Below are positions 50,329 through 59,169 of a DNA stretch of 64,000 nt, piece by piece. Under the pieces are notes generated by a model, which did not search any database, was not told where the DNA came from, and worked only from the letters and a program-made list of their open reading frames with translations. The number at the start of each line of letters is the position of its first letter. Position 1 is the first letter of the stretch. The stretch is taken from positions 62,001 to 126,000 of the forward strand of contig NZ_BONV01000031.1 in NCBI RefSeq assembly GCF_016862895.1. Reading direction: 5' to 3'. The translations under genes were made by a program, and so were the position numbers. Source of the stretch: Planotetraspora kaengkrachanensis. Lineage in GTDB: Bacteria > Actinomycetota > Actinomycetes > Streptosporangiales > Streptosporangiaceae.

Positions 50329-52791
50329 ATGGCGCCTGATGTCTTCCCGGATCCGCTGCGCGCGGCCGGAGTGACACCGCGGGAGCTCGAGGTCTTCTGG
50401 CTCGTCGGAGACCGCCTGCAGAACAGGGAGATCGCCGACAGGCTGCGGGTGTCGGAACGGACCGTGGAGAGCCACGTGTCGTCCCTTCTACGCAAGCTCG
50501 GCGGCGCCGACCGCCGGGCCCTCGCCGACACGGCGGCGCGGCTTCAGGTTCGCGGCGGTCCCGATGAGGTGCTGCCGAGACCCCTGTCGTCGTTCGTCGG
50601 GCGGGACCGGGAGACCGAGGAGCTGTTCCGGCTCGTCGGCGACCACCGCCTCCTGACGCTGACCGGTCCTGCGGGGGCGGGCAAGACGCGGCTGGCACTG
50701 CACGTGGCCCATTCGCAGACCACGCTGCCGGCCGCCGTCCTGGTCGACCTCGCGGCCGTGTCACCCGGTGACGCCGTGGAACGTGCCTTCGCGGACGCCC
50801 TGCACGTCTCCGACGACGAACGCCGGCTCCACGCCCTCCTCCGCGCGACGCTCTCCGAGCGGCGGCACTGGCTCATCGTAGACAACTGCGAGCACGTGGC
50901 CGCCAACGCGGCGGCCTTGCTCGCCGACCTGCTGGCCACCACCCACCTCCGGGTGCTGGCCACCAGCCACGGTCCGCTGGGCATAGCGGGGGAGGTCGTG
51001 TACGACACCCCGCCGCTGCAGATTCCGGAGGAGTCTGACGATCCGTCCTCCGTGCTGGACGCGGCCTCCGCGCGGTTGTTCGCCGACCGCGCGGCCGCGG
51101 TCTCCCCCGGCTTCCGCGTCACCCCGCAGAACGCCCGCCACGTCGCGATGATCTGCCGCAGGTTGGACGGCCTCCCGCTGGCCATCGAACTCGCGGCCGC
51201 GCGGATCCGCTTCTTCTCGCCGGTCGAGCTCCTTGCGCGCCTGCACGACCGGTTCGCCCTGCTGACCGATGGGGCGCACGGCATGCCGAGCCGGCATCGC
51301 ACGCTGGAGGAGGCGCTGAGGTGGAGCTACGAGCTCCTCGGCGAGGACGAACGACTGTTGTTCGAGCGATGCGCGGTGTTCCCCGGCGAGTTCGGCTACG
51401 ACACCGCGGCGGAGATCCTCGCCTATCCCCCGTTGGACTCCACCCACCTCGTGCGACTCTTTCCGCGCCTGCTGGACCGCTCCCTCATCTCCCGCCGCCG
51501 CGGGGACCACGTCACCGAATACCGCCTGCTCGACAGTGTCCGCCAGTTCGCGCACCGCCAACTGGCCGAACGCGGCGCCGCCGACGCGGCGCACGAGCGG
51601 CACGCCCGTCACCATCTCGAGCGCGGCGTGGCCCTGCTGGCCGATCTGCGCGGGCGGGACCAGGTCGCCGCGTTGCGCTGGTTCGACCGGCACTGGGCGG
51701 ACGTGCGCATGGGGATGAGGTGGGCCATCGACCAAGGGGACACCACAACGGCGTGGACGTTCCTCGCGGGCATCGGAACGGGATGGGAGATCCTGGGGGC
51801 GCGCGGCGAGTTGTTCGACTGGCTCGAAAGGCTGCTCCGGCATCCGCTGCCGCAGGGCGGCCTGGGCATCCGGGCCACGGTGACCTGCTCCATCCTGCTG
51901 GCCTACCAGGACACCGGCCGAGCGCGGGAGTTCGCCGACCACGCGAGTGAACGAGCCGAGCACGGGACCGAGTGGGACCGGTCCCTCGCGCTGCTCGCCC
52001 GCGGCTGGGCGAGGATTTACAGTGCGTCCCGCGCTGGGGCGATCGGGCCGCTGGAGCAGGCGGCGTCACGTTTCGAACGGCTCGGCGACGGCTGGCATCG
52101 TGCTCTGGCGATGTCGTTCCAGGGACTGGCGACGTCGGACATCACCGCCGGCCTGGAACGGATGTCGGAGGCGGCCGCCCTGTTCGGCCGGCTCCACGAT
52201 CGTGTCAAACGTGCCAACTGCCTCAACCAGATGGCCAGCCGCGCGATCGAGAACGGAACCCGTCTCGACGACGCGGTGGGCTGGCTCGCCGAGGCCGGAC
52301 GATTGGCCCGGCTGAGCGCCAACGACCACGAGCGGCTCCACACCGAGATCTTCCAGGCCTCTCTCGACCAGCGTCGCGGAGACCACGCGACGGCGCGTGT
52401 CCGGTTCGACGGCCTCGTCTCCGAGTTCCGCCGTATCGGCGACCGCCGTTGCACGGCCCGCTGCCTCATCGGTCTCGGCCGCGCCGCGGCACACGACGGC
52501 GACCACGAGCGGGCACGGCGTCATTTCACCGACGGTGTGGAGATCGTCCTTGGCCTCGGCGACCACCGCTCCACCGTGAACGGCCTGCGCCTGCTCTCCG
52601 GCGCCGAACACGCGACCGGGAATTCCAGACGCGCGGCCGTCCTGCTCGGCGCCGCCCAACGCCTCGATCCCGGACACGACGGCGACGCCGTGCTGCGGAC
52701 GGCGCTCGGCGAACGGCTCGGATCCGCCGAGCTCGCCTCGGCCCTGTCGGAGGGACATCACATGCCGCTCGCCGACCTGCTCATCCACTGA
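50329..52791 (+). CDS. Large regulator: N-terminal LuxR HTH, NB-ARC ATPase, TPR
   Basis: 820 residues. The order is unusual but known in actinobacteria: a LuxR helix-turn-helix at the N-terminus (VTPRELEVFWLVGDRLQNRE and SERTVESHVSSLLRKLG, about 15-60), an AP-ATPase/NB-ARC domain with Walker A TGPAGAGKTRLA (near 119-130), WLIVDNCEH as Walker B and LDGLPLAIELAAARI, and then a long TPR-type helical region to the end. Such proteins bind an inducer with the TPR part and use ATP to switch on genes. Divergent from a methyltransferase. Confidence 0.88.
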   Translation: MAPDVFPDPLRAAGVTPRELEVFWLVGDRLQNREIADRLRVSERTVESHVSSLLRKLGGADRRALADTAARLQVRGGPDEVLPRPLSSFVGRDRETEELFRLVGDHRLLTLTGPAGAGKTRLALHVAHSQTTLPAAVLVDLAAVSPGDAVERAFADALHVSDDERRLHALLRATLSERRHWLIVDNCEHVAANAAALLADLLATTHLRVLATSHGPLGIAGEVVYDTPPLQIPEESDDPSSVLDAASARLFADRAAAVSPGFRVTPQNARHVAMICRRLDGLPLAIELAAARIRFFSPVELLARLHDRFALLTDGAHGMPSRHRTLEEALRWSYELLGEDERLLFERCAVFPGEFGYDTAAEILAYPPLDSTHLVRLFPRLLDRSLISRRRGDHVTEYRLLDSVRQFAHRQLAERGAADAAHERHARHHLERGVALLADLRGRDQVAALRWFDRHWADVRMGMRWAIDQGDTTTAWTFLAGIGTGWEILGARGELFDWLERLLRHPLPQGGLGIRATVTCSILLAYQDTGRAREFADHASERAEHGTEWDRSLALLARGWARIYSASRAGAIGPLEQAASRFERLGDGWHRALAMSFQGLATSDITAGLERMSEAAALFGRLHDRVKRANCLNQMASRAIENGTRLDDAVGWLAEAGRLARLSANDHERLHTEIFQASLDQRRGDHATARVRFDGLVSEFRRIGDRRCTARCLIGLGRAAAHDGDHERARRHFTDGVEIVLGLGDHRSTVNGLRLLSGAEHATGNSRRAAVLLGAAQRLDPGHDGDAVLRTALGERLGSAELASALSEGHHMPLADLLIH

Positions 52792-52804
52792 CCGCGCGGA
52801 GGGC

Positions 52805-53338
52805 TCAGGTGAGCCGCTTGTAGAAGAAGCTGCAGTCTTCGAGGACGCCGGTCGGGCTGGTGGCGTAGTCCGGGACGACGCCGAACCGCGTCCAGCCGGC
52901 GGAGCCGTAGAGGTGGTCCGCGGGGCTGCCGGTCACGGTGTCCAGGAGCAAGAGGGTGGCTCCCGCCTGCGCGGCGGCCTGCTCGGCGGTGGCGAGGAGC
53001 GCTCGGGCGAGCCCCCTGCCGCGGGCGTCGCGGTGCACCATCAGCTTGACGACCTCGGCGCGGTGCCGGCCGTTCGGCTTGTCCGCCATGGCGAGGCTGA
53101 TGGTCCCCGCGACGCCGTCGGGGCCATGGGCCGCCCAGACGACGAGGCGGCCCTCGGCCACCGCGGGCCGCCGCGCCCGCCACCATGCCGCCGCCGCGTC
53201 CTGGTCGAACGGGAGCAGGAAGCCGAGGGAGGCTCCTCCGGCGACGACGTCCACGAGAAGGTCGGCGAGTGTCTTCACGCTGCGGTCGAAGTCATCGACG
53301 GACAGGCGGGTGATGGTGTGCAACGGGACCCCTCTCAC
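52805..53338 (-). CDS. GNAT acetyltransferase
   Basis: 177 residues from a GTG at 53338 that overlaps the stop codon of the XRE-cupin gene (GTGA), so the two are translationally coupled. The acetyl-CoA site is VVKLMVHRDARGRGLARALLATAEQAA and the rest fits a streptothricin- or phosphinothricin-type small-amine acetyltransferase (LLLDTVTGSPADHLYGSAGWTRFGVVPDYA). The regulator it is paired with probably senses the same compound. Confidence 0.88.
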   Translation of the reverse strand: MRGVPLHTITRLSVDDFDRSVKTLADLLVDVVAGGASLGFLLPFDQDAAAAWWRARRPAVAEGRLVVWAAHGPDGVAGTISLAMADKPNGRHRAEVVKLMVHRDARGRGLARALLATAEQAAAQAGATLLLLDTVTGSPADHLYGSAGWTRFGVVPDYATSPTGVLEDCSFFYKRLT

Positions 53339-53916
53339 GGCAGGACGATCACAAGGGCGTAGCGGGCCGGGTCAGGACCGGGGCAGCGGAACCGCGACCG
53401 GTCCCACAGCCGGAACCGCAGGCAGTCCCCGGCCCGGATCTCGTGCACGACGTCGCCCGCGGTGACCTCCAGCACGCCTTCCAGCACCCAGATGTGCTGC
53501 TCCAGACCCGGCATGGGCGGGACGTCGTACGAGATGTCCGCACCCGGCCGCAGAATCCCCTCGACCAGCTCACCGCGCAGTCCAGGGTGTGGCGGGGAGA
53601 CCGAGCGGCGGGTGAACCCCGAACTCCCGTCCCGCCACACCGTCTGCCGATCGGCACGCACGAGTTGCGGCGGCTCCTGCTCGACCTCGGCAAGCAGTCG
53701 CGACATCGTCCGCCCGTAGGCCGCGCACAACCTGTTCAGCAGGGCCGCGGTCGGGCTGATCTCCGTTCGCTCCAGCCGCGACAACGTCGAACGGCTCACG
53801 CCGGTCCGCCGCGCGAGCTCGTCCAGGGACCAGCCGTGCTCCTCCCGCAAGCGCGCGAGCCGGTCGGCCAGACGGACCTCCATCTGCGCGTCGTGCGCTG
53901 CGACTTCCTCTCTCAC
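53335..53916 (-). CDS. XRE-cupin transcriptional regulator
   Basis: 193 residues. An HTH (LADRLARLREEHGWSLDELARRTGVSRSTLSRLERTEISPTAALLNRLCAAYG, about 16-70) is joined to a small cupin barrel (about 115-190: GADISYDVPPMPGLEQHIWVLEGVLEVTAGDVVHEIRAGDCLRF). The cupin would bind an inducer. A perfect 20-bp palindrome lies 11 bases upstream of the start, so it very likely represses its own operon with the GNAT gene. Confidence 0.9.
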   Translation of the reverse strand: MREEVAAHDAQMEVRLADRLARLREEHGWSLDELARRTGVSRSTLSRLERTEISPTAALLNRLCAAYGRTMSRLLAEVEQEPPQLVRADRQTVWRDGSSGFTRRSVSPPHPGLRGELVEGILRPGADISYDVPPMPGLEQHIWVLEGVLEVTAGDVVHEIRAGDCLRFRLWDRSRFRCPGPDPARYALVIVLP

Positions 53917-53926
53917 TCGAGAGACA

Positions 53927-53946
53927 ATATCTCATATATGAGATAT
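53927..53946. promoter_or_regulatory. Perfect 20-bp palindrome, operator of the XRE-cupin operon
   Basis: Half-site ATATCTCATA followed by its exact reverse complement, 53927-53946. It is strikingly AT rich for this DNA and is 11-30 bases upstream of the minus-strand start at 53916, overlapping where a promoter -10 region would be. Confidence 0.8.
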
Positions 53947-54043
53947 GACGAGACCTGGGGGCCGGATCCGAACTTCCAGGCCCGGACACGCGTCTAAAGC
54001 AGCGAGGGCCGTGGTGCGGCCACCTGTTCGCAGGCGGTCAATC

Positions 54044-54760
54044 ATGCAGTTCATCGAAGTCACCGAACTCTGCGGAGTGCGATCCGCCGTCATCACGTTC
54101 CGGCGGCCAGGCAGTGCCCTCAGATTCGTCGTCTATCCGATGATCCATCTCGGCGAACCACGCTTCTACGCGCAGGTGGAGCAACGGCTGTACGCGCACG
54201 ACCTGCTGGTCGTCGAAGGCGTGGGTGACTCACCCACGACGCGCGCCCTCACCGCGGCCTACCGGCGGTTGGAAGGCAGCAGCCGGTTGGCTCTGGTCGT
54301 CCAGAGAATCGACCTTCGCGCCGTGGGGGTTCCACTCATCAATCCCGACATGACAGCCGACGCCGTCGAGGAGGGCTGGCGACGCATCCCTTTTCACGAG
54401 AGAGTCCTCGTCCGGCTTCTCATCCCCGTGTACATCATTCAAATGCGGTTGTTCGGCACCCGCCGCGTCATCGCCCGGCACCTCGCGAGGGAGGAGCAGG
54501 GCGAGTACGACCCCGCACTCACCGACCAGTCGACCCCGTTGCGCGAACTGATGCTGCACGAACGCGATCGGCTGCTCATCCGCGCTCTCCACTCCATCCA
54601 CCAGGAGCGATGCGCGGAACACATCCTCGTCGGCGTGATCTACGGCGCGGGGCACATGCACGCCGTGGTCGACGCGCTCTGGAATCTCGGTTACCGGCCA
54701 TGCGACGCCGAATGGCTGACCGTTTTCGACATCGATCCTCCCGTGTCGCTCAACGGCTGA
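54044..54760 (+). CDS. TraB/TIKI-type protein
   Basis: 238 residues from ATG 54044. Features of the TraB/PrgY/GumN superfamily are visible: a conserved His in YPMIHLGEPRFY (His35), the Glu in DLLVVEGVGDS (Glu58), and near the end VGVIYGAGHMHAVVDALWNLGY with the G-x-x-H motif. Eukaryotic TIKI is a metalloprotease and PrgY limits pheromone signalling; bacterial solo members are uncharacterised. No signal peptide; one hydrophobic stretch (VLVRLLIPVYIIQMRLFG) may touch the membrane. The next gene follows after 60 bases. Confidence 0.7.
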   Translation: MQFIEVTELCGVRSAVITFRRPGSALRFVVYPMIHLGEPRFYAQVEQRLYAHDLLVVEGVGDSPTTRALTAAYRRLEGSSRLALVVQRIDLRAVGVPLINPDMTADAVEEGWRRIPFHERVLVRLLIPVYIIQMRLFGTRRVIARHLAREEQGEYDPALTDQSTPLRELMLHERDRLLIRALHSIHQERCAEHILVGVIYGAGHMHAVVDALWNLGYRPCDAEWLTVFDIDPPVSLNG

Positions 54761-54821
54761 CCAGCGCAGCCGTGTCCGGCCGTGCCCCGCGAGGTACGGT
54801 GCGGGGGGGAGGACGGACGGC

Positions 54822-55100
54822 ATGACGGAAAAGAAGATCACCTCGATAGGCCGCTGCTACGCGTGTAAGCGCACCTTCGCCTTCGATCCGGGAACCGTCA
54901 TGATGTTCTCGATCGACCCAGAAACGGGACTTATTCCAGGAATGACCGTCTTCGGCGGGATGCGGGAGCCGACGCCGGAGGCTCTGGCACGGGCGGTCGA
55001 CATGCCGATCTGCCCCGACTGCGTGAGCAAGGCGAAGAAGTTCCTTGAAGCCGAGGATCCGTTCGCCGGCTGGAAACGGTGGCCGACGGACGAACGCTGA
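54822..55100 (+). CDS. Small two-CxxC zinc-ribbon-like protein
   Basis: 92 residues. Cys pairs at 12/15 (RCYACK) and 64/67 (CPDC) make a zinc ribbon likely, with a FDPGTVMMFSIDPETGLIPG hairpin between. No DNA-binding or catalytic motif. Similar short proteins are widely conserved in actinomycetes as hypotheticals. It probably shares a transcript with the TraB-like gene. Confidence 0.7.
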   Translation: MTEKKITSIGRCYACKRTFAFDPGTVMMFSIDPETGLIPGMTVFGGMREPTPEALARAVDMPICPDCVSKAKKFLEAEDPFAGWKRWPTDER

Positions 55101-55145
55101 GTACGGCAGCGGGCGGGCCACGACCGCGGGAACCTCGGCGTGGGC

Positions 55146-55739
55146 CTAAGCGACGACGGTCACCTCGTCCTGCGACGTCAGCGCGGCGAGCCCGCGCCAG
55201 GAGAAGGTGAGGCAGCCCGCCAGGAGGAACACTCCCGACAGGACGCCGCTGACGAAGGGCACCCACGCGACGGCGGAGGTCGCCGTCATGACGAGACCTA
55301 CAACGCCGAGCAGGGTGAGGACGACGCCCGGGACGGCGATGCTCCACTGCTTCCACACCGGTGCGAGCACGATGAAGTGCACACCCACGACCAGCGCGAT
55401 CCAGGCCACATTGGCCTGCTCGGGCCACTCCAGGACACGGAACACCTGGAGGCCCCCGTAGAGCAGCACGGCCTCGGCGACGACGACCAGCCAGTAGCCC
55501 CGCGTGAACATGGACGCCGCCGGCCCGGAGCCCTCAACGGGCCGGACACGGCCTGTCTTCACCCTCCTGACACCGAGGAACCACATGACGACGACGCCGA
55601 TGAGGCCGAGGACGGCCAGCACGCGGAGAACGCCGCCGGCCACGGCGTTGAGCGGGTCGGCCGCATTAATGAGAACAAAGATCATTCCAAAGACGGCGCC
55701 GATCAACATTCCGGTCATTCGTTGCATGACGGAAACCAT
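55146..55739 (-). CDS. Membrane protein of unknown function
   Basis: About 197 residues from ATG 55739 (ATG 55727 also possible), with six hydrophobic segments; no loop motif or known family. Parts such as GYWLVVVAEAVLLYGGLQVF and WIALVVGVHFIVLAPVW are typical of small actinobacterial membrane proteins. Convergent with the CxxC gene. Confidence 0.65.
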   Translation of the reverse strand: MVSVMQRMTGMLIGAVFGMIFVLINAADPLNAVAGGVLRVLAVLGLIGVVVMWFLGVRRVKTGRVRPVEGSGPAASMFTRGYWLVVVAEAVLLYGGLQVFRVLEWPEQANVAWIALVVGVHFIVLAPVWKQWSIAVPGVVLTLLGVVGLVMTATSAVAWVPFVSGVLSGVFLLAGCLTFSWRGLAALTSQDEVTVVA

Positions 55740-55853
55740 AGCGATGGTGTGATCATTTCGGACAATCCCGAAGTCCGCCTTTTCATGACGCCCCGTCCAA
55801 AAGAACGGCCCGCGCATGTGAACGACGCATCCGCGAACAGCCGGCCGTGGGCG

Positions 55854-56687
55854 TCAACCACGGAGTGATTCCAGCCTGTCGGCCGCGGACGGCCGGAGCC
55901 GTGCCGGCCGCCACGCCCACGAGCCGTCCACGTCCAGGGGGATGACGTCGATCGTCTGGAGCCCCCGCCGCAACTCGAGGTCGCCCGCGGCCGAGCCGCC
56001 GAGCAGGGCCACCACGACGTCCGGCATCGCCCGGAGGCCGCCATCCTCGTACCGGGTCAGCGTGCGTGCCAGCACGAACCGCCCCGCCTCGGTCAGCGGG
56101 ATCCTGTCGCTCGTGCGGGCCACCCGCCACGCGACCTCGCCGATGGCCAACGCGGTGAGTGCGATCGCCGCGCTCACCACCTGTCGCTCGAAGACGGCGA
56201 GGACCACGACGGCGCAGGCGATCCCCGTGGACAGCCGCAGGAGCCGCCGGCTCCAGCCGGGGGCGCTGTAGCCCGCGGGCAGCAGTAATCGCTGGTGGGT
56301 GAGGCGAGCCGGAAGCTCCGCGATCGCGACGCCGCCGCACATCGCGGCGCACAACTCGCCCACGGTCAGCTCGCCGCCGCTGGACACCAAGGTGGTCATG
56401 GCGGCGTTCTCGACCGCGCCCGTTCCCCGGGCGGTCGTGAGGACCTCGACGTGGCCGTCACCGCCGACCCGTACGGCCCTGGCCCGCGCCAGCGCGGCAA
56501 GCGCGGTGAGCACGACCCGGCGGGGGCCTCCCGCGAGCAGGGCCAGTTCGTACAGTCCCGGACGGCGTTCGACGGCGCCGTACGGCACCCGGCGGGAACG
56601 GCGGCGCGCCTCGCGATCGGTCAGCACGGACAGGACGACCACGAAGGCGGAGCCGAGGGCGGACAGTTCGACTGACAGCTGCGACAT
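55854..56687 (-). CDS. TIGR04222-type membrane protein
   Basis: 277 residues. The opening RPGLYELALLAGGPRRVVLTALAALARARAVRV is the TIGR04222 pattern, a winged-helix-like module followed by one or two membrane helices (GIACAVVVLAVFERQVVSAAIALTALAIG). The family ordinarily ends in a Gly/Cys-rich tail, which is not present here. Role unknown; the family is restricted largely to actinobacteria. Alone between the membrane protein and the PEP-mutase-type gene. Confidence 0.65.
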   Translation of the reverse strand: MSQLSVELSALGSAFVVVLSVLTDREARRRSRRVPYGAVERRPGLYELALLAGGPRRVVLTALAALARARAVRVGGDGHVEVLTTARGTGAVENAAMTTLVSSGGELTVGELCAAMCGGVAIAELPARLTHQRLLLPAGYSAPGWSRRLLRLSTGIACAVVVLAVFERQVVSAAIALTALAIGEVAWRVARTSDRIPLTEAGRFVLARTLTRYEDGGLRAMPDVVVALLGGSAAGDLELRRGLQTIDVIPLDVDGSWAWRPARLRPSAADRLESLRG

Positions 56688-56773
56688 GGGGTCACCTCGC
56701 GCGCCCGCTGCGAATACACCCCGACAACGCGCGCGGAAGGCGGATCGGTTCCCCGGCTGCGGTCAGGGCCGGG

Positions 56774-57664
56774 TCAGCCGCGCTCTTCGTACCGTTTCTC
56801 AAGCTCCAGGTGTTCGCCGAGGCCGATCAGCGTGTTGAAGTCCTCAAAAAGGATCATGTCGTCGAGCACGCCGCGGGTGTCGCCCTCGGCCGCGAGCTCC
56901 GCCAGGTAGGTGTACAACCCCTTCGCGGCGGCGAAGGCCGTGCCGAGGGAGAAGAGTGCGAGCGCGTAGCCCATCTCCTCGAGCACCCGGACACCCGGCG
57001 TCGGCGTGCGTCCGCCCTCGATCTGGTTGCTGAGCACGGGAACCCTGCCGCGGAAGGCCGCGCAGACGCGCCGCATCTCGTCCTCACTCTCGGGCGACTC
57101 GATGAACAACATGTCCGCGCCGGACTCGTGATAGGCCGCGCCCCGGTCGATCGCCTCGTCGAGTCCCAGGGTCGTGCGCGCGTCGGTGCGCGCGATGATC
57201 ACGAAGTCCGGATCGCTCCGCGCGTCGACCGCGGCCTTGACCTTCTCGACCATCTCGCTCACGGGGACCTCGTGCCGTCCGAGCAGGTGACCGCAGCGTT
57301 TCGGGAAGGTCTGATCCTCGATGTGCATGCCCGCCGCACCCGCCTTCTCGTACGCGCGGACCGCACGGCGGACGTTGAGCGGATTGCCGTAACCCGTGTC
57401 ACCGTCCGCGATGAGGGGCAGATCGACGGCGTCGCAGATGGCGGAGACCCGGGTCGCCATCTCCGTCATCGTCAGGTAACCGAGGTCCGGTGCCCCAAGC
57501 AGGCCGGCGGAGGTCTCGAACCCGCTGAGGTAGAGCGCCTCGAACCCGAGAGATCGAGCGATCCGGGCGCCGGTGCCGTCGTAGGCGCCGGGGACGACCA
57601 GGATCTCGGGTGCGTTCACCAACTCCCGCAACCGAGTCGTCCGCTTCGTCGTCGATTTCGTCAT
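56774..57664 (-). CDS. Isocitrate lyase/PEP mutase superfamily enzyme
   Basis: 296 residues forming a TIM-barrel lyase. DGDTGYGNPLNVRRAVRAYEKAGAAGMHIEDQ (87-118) holds the Mg2+ site, KRCGH (122-126) with Cys124 is the catalytic loop, and FVIIARTDA and MLFIESPES follow. A Cys in KRCGH points to a C-C lyase (methylisocitrate lyase or oxaloacetate-decarboxylase type) and not a phosphonate mutase. No prpC, prpD or phosphonate genes are nearby, so the substrate remains open. Confidence 0.85.
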   Translation of the reverse strand: MTKSTTKRTTRLRELVNAPEILVVPGAYDGTGARIARSLGFEALYLSGFETSAGLLGAPDLGYLTMTEMATRVSAICDAVDLPLIADGDTGYGNPLNVRRAVRAYEKAGAAGMHIEDQTFPKRCGHLLGRHEVPVSEMVEKVKAAVDARSDPDFVIIARTDARTTLGLDEAIDRGAAYHESGADMLFIESPESEDEMRRVCAAFRGRVPVLSNQIEGGRTPTPGVRVLEEMGYALALFSLGTAFAAAKGLYTYLAELAAEGDTRGVLDDMILFEDFNTLIGLGEHLELEKRYEERG

Positions 57665-57857
57665 CGATCACACCGCCTCGTTCACCGATGCGCAGTGGCG
57701 GATCATCCGTAATTTCGATGATATAAGCGCACTTAAGGCGGCAAAGTGGTCAGGGCTCCCGCCACTTACGCGGAGGAAGGCGAGGCCGCGCACCGGCGAC
57801 GGGCGATGCCCCATTAAGGTGCCATTCCGAACGAACATTGCGGAAAGGCAGCAGGCC

Positions 57858-58562
57858 GTGAACACTGTGGATGTCCCGCCGAGCCGGAGTAGAGCACGCA
57901 GGTACGCGGCCATGATCGCCGCCCTGGCGGTGATCGCCGTGTCCCTGGCGGCCAACCTGTCCCGGCAGGAACCCACCGCCGCGGCACGCGCCGACACGAT
58001 CGAGCGGCTGGTCACTTTGCGCCCCGACGGGAGCGTCATGCTGGCCCGTCCCGGCGTGGTGCGTCCCGTGCTCGAGGTCTACGAGGACTTCCAGTGCCCC
58101 GTGTGCCAGGAGTTCGAGCGCGGGAACGGCAAGGTGGCGAGGGAGGCCGTGCTCCGCGGGGAGATCGTGCTGCTCATCCACCCCATGACGATCTTCAGTG
58201 AGTCGCCGATGCACGAGAACTCGCATCGGGCGCTGTCGGCCTCGTTGTGCGTCACCGACCCGGCGAAGTGGCTGGCCTACCACGACGCCCTGTACGCCGG
58301 CCAGCCTGAGGAGACGCAGGTCGGCGGGTTCGCCGTCCCCGAACTGGTCGCCCTCGCGGAGAAGACCGGAATTCCGACAGGCGACTTCGCCGACTGCATC
58401 ACGTCCGACGAGACCTCCGACAAGGCCGACGAGATGTCGCGGACGGCCCTGATGAAGGCCGTGCAGGGCACGCCGACGGTGCGCATCGACGGGCAGGACA
58501 TCGACTGGAGCGCCCCCTGGGGAGGCGCCGAGACCGAGCCCGAGCAGGCCACCACCGTCTGA
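57858..58562 (+). CDS. DsbA-like membrane-anchored thioredoxin
   Basis: 234 residues from GTG 57858 (GGAAAGG upstream). One N-terminal membrane helix (17-34) anchors a thioredoxin domain of DsbA type: VYEDFQCPVCQEFE with active-site C80-P-V-C83, and the cis-Pro loop AVQGTPTVRIDGQDI. It would make or isomerise disulfides in exported proteins. An extra pair of cysteines (SLCVTD and FADCITS) lies in the helical insertion. Divergent from the lyase gene. Confidence 0.88.
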   Translation: MNTVDVPPSRSRARRYAAMIAALAVIAVSLAANLSRQEPTAAARADTIERLVTLRPDGSVMLARPGVVRPVLEVYEDFQCPVCQEFERGNGKVAREAVLRGEIVLLIHPMTIFSESPMHENSHRALSASLCVTDPAKWLAYHDALYAGQPEETQVGGFAVPELVALAEKTGIPTGDFADCITSDETSDKADEMSRTALMKAVQGTPTVRIDGQDIDWSAPWGGAETEPEQATTV

Positions 58563-58596
58563 ACCGCCCGCTCCGCGCCCGCCTACCTGAGCCCGC

Positions 58597-59106
58597 CTAC
58601 GCCGTGGCGGCCTCAGGGTGGTCGCCGGTGGCTCCGTCGATCAGCTCACGCAGGATGTCCATGTGGCCGGCGTGGCGGGCGGTCTCCTCGATCATGTGGA
58701 TGAGCACCCACCGCATCGTCACCGTGGCGCCGTGCCACGCCGTGCCGGCGGTCTCGACGTCGGCCTCCTCGATGGCCTTGTCCGCCGCCGCCCGCGCCCG
58801 CTCGTAGAACGCCAGGATCTGCTCGGTCGTCTCGTGCGGCAACACGTGCATGTCGACGTCCGGGTCGTCCTCGTCGCTCGGGAACGGCTCGGTCTCACGT
58901 CCGAAGGTCTCGCAGAACCAGCCGTACTCGACAGCAGCGAGGTGCTTGACCAGGCCGAGCAGGGTGGTGCCCGAGGGGGTCATCGGCCTTCGAAGCTGCT
59001 CGTCGTCAAGCCCCCGCAGCTTCCAGACGACCGCGTCGCGGTGGCGGTCGAGGCTGACGTGCAGGCTGGTCTTCTCGTCGGCGGTGTACGGCACGTTTCT
59101 CATCAT
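58597..59106 (-). CDS. DinB-family four-helix protein
   Basis: 169 residues from ATG 59106. A four-helix bundle with the metal-binding His triad of the DinB/YfiT family: His55 in GLVKHLAAVEYGWF and a pair in HMIEETARHAGHMDILREL. The sequence matches the actinobacterial group annotated DUF664/DinB, often mycothiol- or bacillithiol-dependent S-transferases. Convergent with the DsbA-like gene and on the same strand as the LLM and hemerythrin genes. Confidence 0.85.
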   Translation of the reverse strand: MMRNVPYTADEKTSLHVSLDRHRDAVVWKLRGLDDEQLRRPMTPSGTTLLGLVKHLAAVEYGWFCETFGRETEPFPSDEDDPDVDMHVLPHETTEQILAFYERARAAADKAIEEADVETAGTAWHGATVTMRWVLIHMIEETARHAGHMDILRELIDGATGDHPEAATA

Positions 59107-59169
59107 GGGCCCGACCGTAACAACCGGCCCCGACACTCCACCTACCGCGCCGGGCCCCCGCCTCGGCCG

